In this document: in pieces, positions 45,716 through 59,800 of the stretch
Layout of the letters: each line of letters starts with the position of its first letter
How positions within the stretch are numbered: position 1 is the first letter of the stretch
From: Rostratula benghalensis
Lineage: Eukaryota; Chordata; Aves; Charadriiformes; Rostratulidae
Length of the DNA: 64,000 nucleotides
Assembly (NCBI GenBank): GCA_013399305.1
Contig: VXAI01000020.1
Location: forward strand, 4,574,425-4,638,424
Direction: 5' to 3'
Translations under genes and position numbers: made by a program
Notes under the pieces: model-generated
Seen by the model: the letters and a program-made list of their open reading frames with translations, nothing else
What the model was told of the DNA's origin: nothing
Databases searched by the model: none

Positions 45716-48700
45716 TAACAATGATGCTTTATGCATTAGGCAACGACTCCTGCAGTTTTACTTTCCCCTTGCTCCTCTTTTGCCCTTCCTAGCCAGTTTT
45801 CACTTTCTGATAACAGGTGAGAAAAATCAGCACTCCCAGCTCTGTGGAAGAGGCAGTGTTTGCCTGACTATACTCCACAGCCACCTAGAAATCACTAGTA
45901 GATGTGGAAACTGTACAACCGCTAATGCAGAGGACCCACAGAACCAGAACCTACTCCATGCTGTACTTGCCCTTCACTTCCCTACTGCCAGATGTTGATC
46001 CACGCTAACCCTTCACTACTGATGCCAGGGTGCTGACCAGAAAGGTTACTGGCTTCCACAGCAGTGGGTTAAGTCACTATAACGTTTTAAATTTTAAGAC
46101 TCCTGCAACTCAGTAACATTCAGAAGCCAATTACAGCTACTGCAGAAGACAGGCATCAGGAAAGTGACAAATGATTAGTTAGGAAACATGTTCTTCTGGG
46201 ATAGCTGGAGTATATTGTTTCTTTTGCTTAAGGAAAGGTCAACTCACACAAGTAGATTTTGATGTATCACCTGAGTCAACACCCCATCTTGGACTTCAAT
46301 TGTTCCAATTTGTTATAGCTTGATGTAGAAGTCTTTAATCACTTGGACACATGTGAACTCCTTATAAAAATGATTTGTGGCTTTATATTGCTCGTTATAC
46401 CTGCTAGATTATATTAGAATAACACAAGCACTGCATTCACTTTAACAATACACAGTTAGGATATTTTTGTTTGGTAGAGCTCTTTTTAATTGTGAGGTCT
46501 GTGATTCATAGCTGCTGCATGTATTTTTTACTATTAAAGCCAGGGGACCAATCATAGCACTACATATATATTTATTTTTTAGAGGTCACAAAAAAACAGA
46601 TAAAGATTTTTAAAATATAAAACTAAGAGTCTTCAGGAGCGCTATTAGCAGAAAAAAATAAGTAAACATTTACAAGGAAGTTGACCAAATTCATTGAGAC
46701 ACCATTCTGTTTTCTTTTATAAACATCTATCTCCCAAGAATCAGCAAGTATCAGCAGGTACTTCATGTTATTATACGTGCATTCCCTCTTGGCTAGGAAG
46801 GACTTTGCCCTGATTGCTCCATTAAAAATTGACTTCAGTGCTGTTTAAGGGTGTCTCAAATAAATCACTGGTCAAAAATGACCCAAAACATGACACGTAA
46901 TATCACAGTGACTTAACAGGAAGCATCTCTTCACATGGGATGTCAGGAAGGCCAGCTCATGAGGCCACTGTGAGGCAATGACACTCACTACCCAGGCTCT
47001 TTTTGGAACAGAGTCCCTCCGGCAGGTACACGGATGTAAGCAGGAAGCAGTAGGTCTAAAGTTCTCTCTCATTCAAGCCGTGCACCAGAGGTTGGAGGAG
47101 AGAGGCAGCCACAGCACTGCGCTGCCAATGCAAGCCACGGAGGTGCCACAGCCTGGGTGTATGGGGGACAGACGGGGAGGAAAACAAGAAAAAACCTTCT
47201 GAGAGCTGAGGCTTGCAGCCTCCTCAGTCTGGCATCAAGGCACAAGGCAATGTGGGGACTAACCCACTAATTCTCAAGCTGAAGTACTACAAATTGCCTA
47301 CAAGTTTGATTTCCAGAAAAGCAGCATTTATGCCATTGCATAAATAATAATAAATAATTGCTATTGCAGCATTTAAAAACAGCAGTGTAGGTTACAACCT
47401 TCTATGTACGTGCATTTTGGAAACTTGGGGAAAGTTTATCAGAGCCTATGGAATTGCAATCGAATCAGGAGATGAATTTTCCTTCACTGTACTGCATACA
47501 TATTTGTCTAAAAGAAAAAAAAAATATGCAAAGTTTTCACTGTGCATTAATTCCTGCCAAAATGCACACTGCATGGGCCAACAGAGTTAAACCACGGTGA
47601 AAAGAGGATTATGTTAAAAAAAAAAACCCAAACAAATCAGGTATCAAAAGCTCACACCAGCCAAACAAAGCTGTCTTTGATAGGAAAGAAAAGAAACTTT
47701 ATAGAGCTAATTAAATAACCCACCTCTATGTCCTGGAAAGACTCTGCAAACAGTTCCACAGCCTCTCCAGGGAAACCAAGTGATACTTTCAGGACAAAAA
47801 TTATATCCTGGAAGATCTGAAGAGTCCTGCAACACTAAGACAGCTGGTTTCTACAGTGCAGGAATTCATGGCTTGTCCATGTTCAATCTATCAGACAATA
47901 TTGCTGCTTTTTGGTAATTGCCCTTGGTATGATGTGGGGATTTTGTTCCTGGTTTTGTTTCTAAGTCTTGATGCAAACAGCTTCCTGGGTATCTGTACAG
48001 ACCACCATCTGTATGGGACCAGAGCATCTGACTGCAGAAATCTACTGCTGTTGGTTCAGCAAAACCTAGGGCCCTGGGGGGCCCTAACATTTTCTTAATA
48101 TTTTTCTTCCTAGCATAGAGAATAAAAACAAATTCTCATCTTTGCAGTGTAATGCTGTTACCAAAGCAAAATTCTCTGAAATTGTGTGCTGAATATTAAT
48201 ACAGAAAAAAGGTTATCACCTATCTGGTCAGTGAAGAAAAAACAGAGTGCTGCTAATTTTCAATCAAGAGCAGATTAAATACCTATTGACTGAATGAAAT
48301 TAGTTTATCCCCAGAACACTCTAAACTGATGTGCCTGTAGATGCTGCTGGCCACTTGAGGTACCTGAGACAACCGACTGGGTACACAGGCACAGGCACAC
48401 ATCCATCCATCCACGCAACCAAAGAAATTACCAGTAGTAGTTTTAGAAAATGTTAGAAAGTTTGGTTTAATCTAAAATTTTTCTATGCTACTCTGTGAAT
48501 GATGACTCCACCTTCCACTCCCACCTCTGCGTGGCAGAACGTGTTACAGCCCTACTTCAAATGGCCAGCAGGTCCCAACCCCCTGCCTCAGCCCAGAAAG
48601 CCTGCCTAGCTGCAAAACCCTGCAGACAGAAGGAGGGAGGGAGGGAGGAAGGATGGGAAGTCCATCTCCCCTACCTCTCCCAGGATAAGCTGACTCAATC

Positions 48701-50179
48701 ACGTTGAACCATAACCGTGGCACATCACCACATGCAGGCAGACCTCAACAAGCACAGACAAAAACCATGCTGTGACCGTCTGGTGCACCTCCACAGCCTC
48801 TTTCTTCAAAAATTATCCGTGAAACACTTGAGTGTTTGGAATAAGGAAGAATTCCTAGACCTCGGTATTTCTCTTCATCTTAAATGCCTCATCAGATATA
48901 TAGGTTTTTTTATTATTTTATTTTTAACAGATCAGCTACCTTCTGATAGTCTCTTCTGAATTTAAATGGGCACATTGCATCAGAAATCAATGACACTTAG
49001 TATTCCTCCCTTCACTCTGATCAGCTTGAACCTTTATTAAAATTTTAGCCTACGTAATTCTCTTGCACGTAAAGGGTTATTACACACTTTAATAAATCCT
49101 GTTAAGTTCATTTTTTTTTTTTTTAAGATTATAACCTTGGAATAGAATTCCACGAAAGTGAAAAAACTATCAAGAGAAGTACTGCCAAGATAAGTGTGTA
49201 ACTAGGTTAAACCTGGATTATTATTTCTGTTATTTACATTAAGGATTATCACAATCTTAAAAAAAAGATTTGATATCTAAGTATGCTATGCTTAATTCTC
49301 AGTTTGCTAAATATAAAAAAAGAGTTTTAAAAACACTAATATTAAACTCAAGACACAACATTTTACATTTAAACAAGGCTGCACATGAGTATTTTTCTCC
49401 CTATAAAATCAAAGCTGTACATTTTACTGTGCCACTCTCTTGATTTGGTCATTGATCAAGTCAAAAATAACAGCACATAACTAGATAAGGCTACGGTAAG
49501 ACTGATACTCCCAGGTAGAAATTTAATTTTCTTGTTGCCTTGATTTGCCCAACAACATCCCAATCATACAAAGGTGTTCCAACTTTGTCACGTAGCCTTC
49601 ATTCATGAAAGGCTCTGTTTTATGTGTTCAGGTTAATGGAGAGCAGAAATGAACATAACCTACTGTCTTGAAAGGCATGACTCTGTGTCGCTAAATGAAT
49701 TAACTGATGAGTTCTGGCAGTTATAGCAGTCTTCAGCAATCTTGCTTCACACCTATAAAAACTGCAGACTAGCTAGTGTGCCCCAACTCTAGCAGTGCAA
49801 TAAAGAGAAAAAGCCATTAAAAGGTTGTTATAAACCACCCCCTGGCACTACACAGGGAACCAGGAAATTCTATATTGGTTTTGCACCAGCAGGATCAACC
49901 AGTTTTCCCTATAGGATACACAATGGATCTGTACCATTGCATCCCAAATTCTAGGATGCTCTTGAAGCAGTCTTAGATGGCTGCAAACCAGGTGAACTTG
50001 AAGACCACTCTGCTCTGTTGGCAGAGCTGACCTGCCCTGTGTGGTGTCACAAACATCAGCAGGACAAGGAAGAACAAGTTCTGTCTTCCTATGTCACGCC
50101 ACCGCACTGCAGTGTGTCTGGTGACACTCATGGGATCACTGACCCTCTGATGAGCCCAAGAGACGTGCACATGCACACA

Positions 50180-50201
50180 AACACACACACACACACACAC
50201 C
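50180..50201. repeat. (CA)n microsatellite
   Basis: About 11 uninterrupted AC dinucleotides, in a GAREM1 intron. Confidence 0.95.
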
Positions 50202-50675
50202 AAGCATGTCCTTTGTTGTTCTGGTTTTGTTTTACGCACAATGATATGTAGCTGCAGTAATTTTGAGACAAGCAACCCCATCATTTCACCCTCCGTGATC
50301 TCTGAGAATAAGTCTTTCTGGACAGGGATTTGAGCAGCTGCTGCTCGGCAGAGAATAAAATTCAGAGTGGTGGAGGGGGGGGGGAAAGGGGGCAACAAAC
50401 AACATTTGTTTAAAATCTGGCAGTAGCAACCTAATTAGATGAATTATTGGATGGATCATCAGGACTGCTCCCTGAAGTGCCATAAGACAGGAGAGCCCTT
50501 AGAGGACATGTTGACTTAAGACTGCAAAAACGATCCCAAAGAGCACCACCACTGAATGCAGAACACTAAAGGCTCATTTGTCTCAAAAATCACACTTCCC
50601 ACACAGCACCGTTGCTCACTTGCCATGTATATAAAGGTTGTAACAGTTAATCATTTAGACAGGGATAAATATTTA

Positions 50676-50855
<180 letters not shown>

Positions 50856-52111
50856 TTATATTGGACAACTGTCTCTGTGGCAACTGCTGGCTCAACTTCT
50901 TCACCATTTCGCTCGGTCAATTTTTCCGGTTAATAGCAGCCAAAAAAGAAGATGAAGAGATTGCAGTGAGTCTCCTGAACCTGCTGTGAGAGACACCCAG
51001 TTTCACCAGGTCGGAATGAAAAGAACATGTGGGAGCTGAAGTTAAAATAAAAAAACATATCCCTTCATCACATGCTCTCTAGAAATAGTAAATAACTCTG
51101 GAGGCATTTGTGTTTGTGTACTTTATTTGGGCTAACAGTATCTGTGGAGATAGCATTTTTTGGCCCTTAATATGAAAAGCTTTACAGAAACAACACACAG
51201 CCATTACCGCAACCCCCCCCCCAAACAATAAACATAAGGGGGTTGCTTCTGTTTTTAGCATCACCAAACAGCTATTAAAAATGCTGGGCTAAAGCCCTTT
51301 TCCCCCAAGGCTTCCCTCAGAGTGGAATGGCACCTAACTTTCCTTAATCATAAATGAAGCCCTTTGAGAACTTCAGCTAACATAAGAAATTAAACCATAC
51401 ACATTTAAAATCCTTTTGAAGGTGGTCACCTCTGAGAGAGCATTAGAAAGAGGTGTTTCATGCTGACTTTTACCTTCCCCCAGCATAAAAACCTTGACTA
51501 TTTTCTAAGTCTTGTAAAAAGCAAGAACTAATTCCGGGGCAAACCTGCCAGGGACTGCCAGGCACATCAATCAGCTCTGCGCACTACAAACACAAAGTTT
51601 AAAGGCTTTCTTTTATAAATACAGAGATAACAAAAGCTTAGACAGACACATTTGCTGTTTGTAGGACTTAAACTTAAAATCAGTGGAGTGATCTTCCCAA
51701 ATTTGGAAACCCTAACTACTACTAAGGTAAATGCTAACCTCAGCAAGAAAACAGCACAAGACTTGACGTGAGAAACAACTCAAGAAAATGAATAAAAGCC
51801 TGCATAAAATCAATGGTTAGTGCATCTCCTGTAAATCATATTTTAAAATTAGCAATGCATGCAGCCACTGGATTATTGTTTCCAAACAATGCTTAGCTTC
51901 ATTAAAATTCATCCAATACATCAGGATGTCAGCCTCCTACAGAAATATTTTCTCACTCCTTCAGCATTTTTGTGCACAACACCCCGCTGCCCCTCTACAT
52001 CCCATCAGACTTGAGACTCTTGTGACACATTCAGAGAATTCACCCACACTAAACTATTTCAGGCCACCTCGCAGCAGAGGAGGAAACGAATGCAACCTCA
52101 GCAAATCCTGC

Positions 52112-52178
52112 CACCCCATGAGAATGACCTGTCCCACCACCCTGACACCCCATGAGAATGACCTGTCCCACCACCCTG
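52112..52178. repeat. 34-base tandem duplication
   Basis: A block starting CACCCCATGAGAATGACC occurs at 52112-52144 and again at 52146-52178, identical over 33 bases, so it is a recent duplication. Confidence 0.95.
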
Positions 52179-53790
52179 CCAGGTGTGTGCACACACGTGT
52201 ACACGCACACCAAGAGGGGTGTGAGACCAAGAGGCTCAGCTTTTCTACCCAACCCCAGCACCCTACTGATGGAGGCACACTCATTTAGTTGGTATGCTTG
52301 AGTGGTTGTAAGCCTAAATATTAACTTACAAGATAGAAGACTTCCTTTATTGTCTTCCATAGATGCTGCCTTTCTAAATTGGCCACAGTCACTTTGAAGC
52401 ACTATCATCAGGGTAGCTAGAGGTGCTGGTACTTCCCACCACGAGACTGTGTTTTACAACTGTTTATTAAATTCCACCACACATCAAAAATCAGTTCCCT
52501 TGGAGCTTTCCTAACTTGGTGTCTGTTTCAGGACACGCTGAAATTCAGTGAAGGCAATTCAAGTGTTTCAAAGACCAAGACTGGAGTAGAAGCAGCACAA
52601 CCTTTGGTCTGACCTGGAGAGCCATTCTGTAGCATATTACAGCACCTCTGTGCTCAGGGAATCTGGACAAGAAGCAGGGAGGTAGTCAGTTAGCCAAAGC
52701 TGGAAAGCATGTTGTGACTGAAGCACAAGGTGCAGTCAATGAGAGATGAAGAGAGAAGAGCTGCTTTTTCATTCCTAGTCCACCATATGGATCATTTAAG
52801 TCCAGGCATCAGGATTGCCCTGTGAGCCACCAAGAGGAAGATGCATTCCCCAGCTCCACTGGTCCTTCCCCCTACAGTCATCCTGCTTCCCTGCAAAGGA
52901 AATTCAGGGGTGAAGTCAGATCTCCTCCTATGTGGAGTCAGGACGTGCCAGGAAAACAGGCAGCAGCAGGGACTATGAGATGCACCAGGGAGCACCTGAG
53001 AGCACAGAAAAACTACTACTCTAGAGTACGGAGCCAATGACTGTATTTCACAGACAGTCAATAAGGGCAAGATGTTCTTAAATTTTACAGAAGTCATCAC
53101 ACAGTGGTTATTCTCCATGGGCTGATCTGAAGCTGTTGCTCTCTCCTGCTTACTTCTGAAATGCTCCTCAGGGAGCATTGCTGTCTTTGAGTGACACAGA
53201 CACCTGGATGCAACTCTAATTTATTAATTTGGGATCCAAGGGTCTGTTTTGCTCTCTGAAGAAGAAAACAAAACCACAGCAACCAAATCCAAACTCTAGT
53301 GAGATTACTTCTGATTTAATGCTCGCCCCTTATGTACAAAATGGAGTTGAATACTGGAAGTTACAGTTTTTTGAAACTGTGAGACCCTGCAGTGATAAAA
53401 TTTTGCTAGTTCACTAAGAAATTGAGAACTCTCACTTCTGAGTGGGAATGTGTTGGGCATAGTAACAACGTATGAATTCATGTGAACAAGGAAGGAAAAC
53501 AACGTATTGAATAATAATACGTTATATGAACAATATTAATCCAGCACTTTGAACGAGACGGTGGTCTTTAGGTTCTCTAGTTACTCTCTTTGGAAGTATA
53601 ATGATATTATTTCACTATGACTGTCATGTATTTAACAACAGATAGTCCAGCAGCAAGAAAGCGCCAGTTACCCACTGCCATCCAAACTTCCATAAAGAGT
53701 TCCAAATTCCTCAGCACAGAACAAGTGCTTCAGGCTCTGCACAACTGGGAGCAGGGTCTGCTCTCTATTGTAGGCTTACACATGCTTCTG

Positions 53791-53814
53791 AAAAAAAAAA
53801 AAAAAAAAAAAAAA
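53791..53814. repeat. PolyA run, 24 A
   Basis: Simple repeat in a GAREM1 intron. Confidence 0.9.
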
Positions 53815-56800
53815 GAAAAAATCAGCTGGAGCTTTGCTTTGGTACAAAGAAATGCTCAGAACTGTCTACATCGCTATCTGTGCCATCCTCTCCTTCCTTC
53901 AGCTGAGCTGCACAAACACAAAGCTGTCTGTGCCTCCACTGCTAACAAGCAGCAGTTCACGAGGAGGTTGACTACAGAGGAGTACACACAGATCCCAAAG
54001 CATATAATAGAAGGGCAGCATTAATCTCCCCCTGTTATGAAATCAAGAAGTATGCTGTGCATGGAAGCTGTCAGGGCTGGATGTTAAAATGCCCCTTCTT
54101 TGGAAAAGATGCCTTATAAAATGAGGTTTTCTATAGACAGTTTTTGGAAATTTATTTACTCATTGAAAAAGGCAGACTTTTTTATTTTTTTTACTGGAAG
54201 GAGAGAAAGAAGGGCTGAAGAGGGGCCTGCAATACACATTTGAGCCAGATGTCAAGTAACTAACTAACAGGGAGGAAGGAGACATTTTTTTATTAAGTTT
54301 CTCCCTGGTCTCTACTCAAGCTGCCATAATAAAGACAGCATGGATGAAATACAAGTTAAATGGACATAAGTCTGGCTTGACTGCAAGCTAAAGTGGAATT
54401 TTATTACACTTCGCAAGAGGCAAAATTTCATGGTGAGACTTTACAAAACTGCCAGTAAGCTTAAACAAATCACAAGGCAATTTGACTGCATGTTAATTAG
54501 GAATGTAACAAAAAAAAAATAAAAAGGAAAGAAAATCTAAAGCTAAACCTATACTTTTATAGAAGTACCCCCATTCCTCTCTTACTAGCACAAAAAGAAT
54601 AATGAAATGTTTCTCTCTGGTAAATCAGTGCAGGTTCAGAAAGATCAAAGATTTGTAACACCTACACGGTCCACTGAGCAGGTGTGGTTACTCCTTCGCA
54701 GCCAAAAGCATGGGAGTAATGAATGACTACTGCAAGCTTTATATCTCTTTATCTTTCAGCCCAGCCTCTGGCAGGCACAGTATTGGAGCAGTTTCATTCC
54801 AGTATATATTATCTCTGTGGATTATGAATTCTTATTTCCCTGTGAAGGTACTTACAGCAAAGACAGTAAATCCGCTACTGCTGGAAATGAGTCCGGAAAA
54901 ATAAAAAGGCAGGGAAAGACCTAAACTGGGGTTTATCCTCCAGTTTATGAAGGTATTTATTAAAACCCAGTAGGAGCAGGAAGATCAGTCCATCTTCCTT
55001 CTTGTCAGAAGTTGGCCCTGCAACATCTGTGACCAATGTTATTAACCAGCCCTGTCTGTTCCAGCCTTTGGGTTGCTTCTGCTGCTCCCACCGCAGGCTT
55101 ACATACTTTCACAATCCTAACCCATCTTACCCCTTCTAACCCAGGTTATTTCTGTAATATAAGATCCCCTGCTTTTCACAGTGACTTACACCTCACCTCC
55201 AAGAAATCCAGTCATTTCCAAGAGTTCAGAATGTTTCCAAGACAGAAACACTCTTTTTGTACTGTGCCCAGACCAAGGGAGTCCTTATCTACGGTAAAGG
55301 TACACAGACTGAACAAGTGTTCTCATTTGCATGGATATAAAAGGACATGAGCATGTATATGCTGATATACCAAAAAGAAAATCTGAAAAAATAAATTCAG
55401 TTAAAAAATAACAATAAAAGTAGCTGCATATCATCGGTAGGAAACACGGAAGGTCACCAAAACATCTGCTCAGTTGTGTTAGCTGTTAAATGTTTCTCCA
55501 AGGAGTCAGGAGTTGTATTGTCTTTCAGCAGCTTTGATTATTTAGAAAGGCTCACATCTCTCTATGTGAGACTGTGCAAAGCCCAGTGCTTCTCAAGAAT
55601 GCGCAGACGGCACAGCAGGGTAGCAAGAGTACTGCAGAGGTTTGTTTCATATTATTTGTTGACTGCTGACTACATTTCAGTATTTCGAAGAACAGTACAG
55701 CTTACTCAAAAAGAAAAGGCTCTCTACCTGCCAGAATATCATCATTTTGGAAAAGAATTTTTTTTTTCCTGCATTTTGCAGCATTCCTGTGCATCTATCT
55801 GATAGGAAATAACCCTTGTTTTCCTCCTCAAAAAGATGATCCTCAATATAACTGGGCAGAGCTGAAGAGCATAAGCCTAAAGCATAAACAAGACAATAAC
55901 AAAGGGCATGGAGAGTTGGTTTGCTAGATATCAGGGAGAATGCAGCTGTGTGAATTGGAAAGCACACTCAGCACACCCAGTTCTTAGATGGACCTGCATG
56001 TCTGCTGACAGCGGACACAACTGCCCTCAACACCTGATCCAGAAATAAATTTGTCTCAGTGGAGGATGATGGAAGAAAATCCCAGTTTATGGTCTCACTT
56101 GTCACCCCATCAGTTAAATTGTACCATAAAGCTATTTTGTCCCTATCTAGTCCTTAGACAAGGCAAACCAAAGACTCTCAAACAATAGATTAAGACAGAA
56201 TCATAACACTCCAGCCTACACATTTTTTTTTTATTTTTTTTTTTTAACATTTAAACTGACATTTGCCAATATGTCTTTGCGTAAAACCTACATGTGGTAT
56301 TTTGTTGCAAGAAGTGTTGTCATGGCAGTAGTTGTACCTGCAAAAAAGAATAACAAAACCCAATCAATCACAACTTTGGTTCAGCTATGATGTGACTACC
56401 TGGAACCAAGGTGTAAAGTCAATATTGCAGCTCTCTCGAGGACCTGTCAGTAAGTAAATGTGAAAAAGTTTGGCGGACATGCAGAAGTAAGGATGGGTGG
56501 GAAACAAATGCCTTGCTTCATTTTTGTGACCTTCCAGCTTGCTTTACACCTCGTTCAGAGTTCTCCAGAGGAGGGAAGAGGGCCCTCCTGAACCTGTACC
56601 TTTGGGTCATCTTGCTCTTTCTTTGATTGAGAGGATGAGGTTATCATAGCATTGTGTAAGTGTTAGTTTGCTGCCAGGTTCCAGCCTGAGGTGAAATCAG
56701 CAGCTCCTTCAGTGGGGAACCCTGAGGTGATGGAGCAGGTGGTCAACTTTCCTGTCTCCTGCTTGGGCAGTAGGGATGTGAGCCTGTCTGCACTCATTCA

Positions 56801-59800
56801 TTTGTGGACCACTGTCTGCTCCCACTGTTGAAAACACTGTTCTGTAATTCCACTTATATTTGCAGTTTTTCTCTGCGATGAGTCCTTTGTCCCTGCACTG
56901 GTCCCACTGCAGTGGTGATCCAGAAGCTCTGCTACACCAGAGGACCTCTTCCCTCCTCAGCATTGTCTGCCACGTCAATAGCTTTTGTAAGCTATATAAA
57001 AAAAATAAAAAAAAAGAATGGTTTGGGAGGTCAAAGAAGGAAGGATGTTTTTCTGAGTTTTAGGAATTAATTTATTTATTTTCATATTATAGCCTGCTGA
57101 AAGCATACAGGAGACCTAAAAGGGAGAATACAGCAGGAAAATACACAGAAGAGTCTTAGGTACACAGCTTCCAAAGGAAAATGACTTAGCAACAACCTAG
57201 AAAAACTACGATTGATTCTTAATAATCACCATGAAATAGCTATTAAACAGCCTTTGAAATATTGCCTTTGATTTTTAAGAGCTGCCTGTAAGTACTTTTT
57301 CTAGAAAGAAGGGAGAGGGTGAGGAAGAGGACCTCCTGTGTCCCTACCTGTACCCCATCTTCTGGAAATTTTGGGAATGTCTTAAAAAAACAGATGAAAC
57401 ACGAACTAGAGACCTCTCTAAGTAAACATAATACAATTAGAATTCATCCAGTGTACTGGAGCTAAACTTATGGCACTGCAAAGCAGAAGGCAAGACACAA
57501 AGGCACATTCAGTCAGCAGAGATTGTGCAACGTTTCATGGGGAAGGAGCCCTTCAGAATGAATAGTTTTATTTCTTGGAAGTATTATGAAGATTTTGAAG
57601 CCTTAAACGCCTTTATTCCTCTCTGTGGTACAAATACCCATTCAACCAAGAGCGAATGAGTCAGGCATCACAACCTGGGGAGACGTGCTGAAGCAGAGCA
57701 TCAGCGCTGACACATCACCTCTGCGTACGCGCTCACACCGCTGGGGAGATCGAGGCAGGGAATCCAACCACGTTTCCCACACCACAATGCAATGCTTGCT
57801 AATCCAAACCTCTAATCCTGTGCTGGCAAAGCAAAAGGGATGGTACGGCCTAGACTTCTCGTTTCTCTTATCTTACTTTTGTGACTCTTAAGTAGCGTAA
57901 CACAAAAAATTACTTGATTCCATTGGCAGCATAACAAAGAAAAATCAGTTCAAATGGGGACTGATGAAAGCTTAAAGCAGATTTAACTCAGATATTGCAT
58001 GAGAGGGAATTTTAGGTTACAGATGATGTAAAAAGACTGACAGGGAAAACAAACCAAACCTCTAGTCTTTGTTGCATAAGTTATTATCATCACAAATATG
58101 AGATTACCACAATAAAATGTTCTATTTCACGAGGTCACGCGTTTGAGTGTCTGATCTGTAATTTAACTAGATTTAACTTGCTGGGTTATCATGGAGCTAA
58201 CTTATAAATAACATCATTCTATTCCTTTCCCATGTGCTGCCAACAGACACCAAGAATATTCCATAGGCAGCGTGTTAGTTCACACGCTCAAGTGACCACA
58301 CAGAAGAGTCTGATGACTACTGCTCCGTCTGCCTTTCTTAATTACTATTAACAAAAACCTGTTGGTAGTTTCCTATGGAACAGTAAGATGGCATGCCCTC
58401 CTGGTCAACAACAGAGCTTATCAAGGTCGCAGCACAAAAAGGCATCAAAAGAGAGAAAGAAAAGTTGCGGAATTCCCACCTAAACTAAGCCAGAGCTTGT
58501 ATGAAACAATGTTGAGAAGATGAAGCCTGATGACAGCAGCTGCCTGATGACAAAAGCCTTTCTTCTGTGACTACTGGCTCTGTTCCCGTGGTACCAGAGT
58601 GGAGGCCCACTCAGACCTCAGGTTTGAAAATGGGCACAAAAAGCTTATGGCTCTGACCCACTAGTGTGGCTTCCAGGATCCTTATGAGAATGTCTGCTGG
58701 AAGACAGGAAGATTTGGTAAGAAGGTAAAGTCAGTTTTCTCCTCACTTAACAGAAACCTCTACCAAAACCTGCTGTCCTCTAAATGAACAGCTGGAAAAT
58801 AAAATGATGTAGAACCAAAGGTGAAAATGCACATGGTTACAGTTCTTCTTGCACTTTGAGTCACTTGTTTACCAGGCAAATACATTGCTTGCTTTTACAC
58901 ATTAACATTGATTCAGAGCTAAAAATCTGTCCCTAAGGAGTGAAGACACAGTTCAGATATGCCAACACAAGTTGAAGATCAAGCCTTGCACTTAAGTGCA
59001 GGGCCCTTAACAAGATCTTACATTGTTCTGCCCAAGCAGATTTTCCCATTCTTGAGAAAGAGATTACATGCATTTAAATTAAGAGGCAGCACAGGTTTAA
59101 TCTGCCTTTGGACCTATTCTTAACTAGGTGATCTCGTCCCAAATCATCAGTATACACTCATCCTACGACATTCATCAGAAGAACAGGGGTGTCAACAACA
59201 GATTAACATTTAATTAAAGTACAGAAGAAAGCTGTGATGAGAGTAACAGAATAAACTCCAAGTTAACATTTGAAATTAGTATTACTAGTTCCAAGCAGGT
59301 TCCAACAGGCCATATTAGAATACCTGTTAAAGGTTAGCCAAGCGTGCTGGGATTTTACAGCACGGCTGCATCAAAAATTTCTGCCTTTACACCATAAATT
59401 CCCCCAGCTCATTAACACTGATTTCAGCAGAAATTATGAATGCATGAGAAGATTAGATTTCTTCTTTACTGCAGAAAGAGTAAAATCCCATTTTGTATTA
59501 AAACAAAATTTTTGGTCATTAATTTGAGGAAAACGCAGTAACACAAATTTCTTCCATTTGGGCTGATGCCCCAGCTAGGAATGGTGCACTTGTAATTCAT
59601 AATCTGTGTGACTCCAAGTACCAAATGAATACAAAAACACCAGCTTCATCTTTCCCCACATCACAGGGCACCAAGCCCCAACCTCTGTATCAGGTCTTCT
59701 CTGAATCATATTACTTCACTGTGTTGATTAAAAAATTGGAGACAGTTGCAGTGATAGGAAGGAAGTTAAGATGTGCAGATGCGTATTTTTGGCCATAATA

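Noticed and set aside
58860..58885. Minus-strand text resembling the Cys-Leu-Pro-Gly-Lys part of MCM3
   Set aside because: It reads Cys-Leu-Val-Asn-Lys, is isolated in a GAREM1 intron and has no splice sites; chance.
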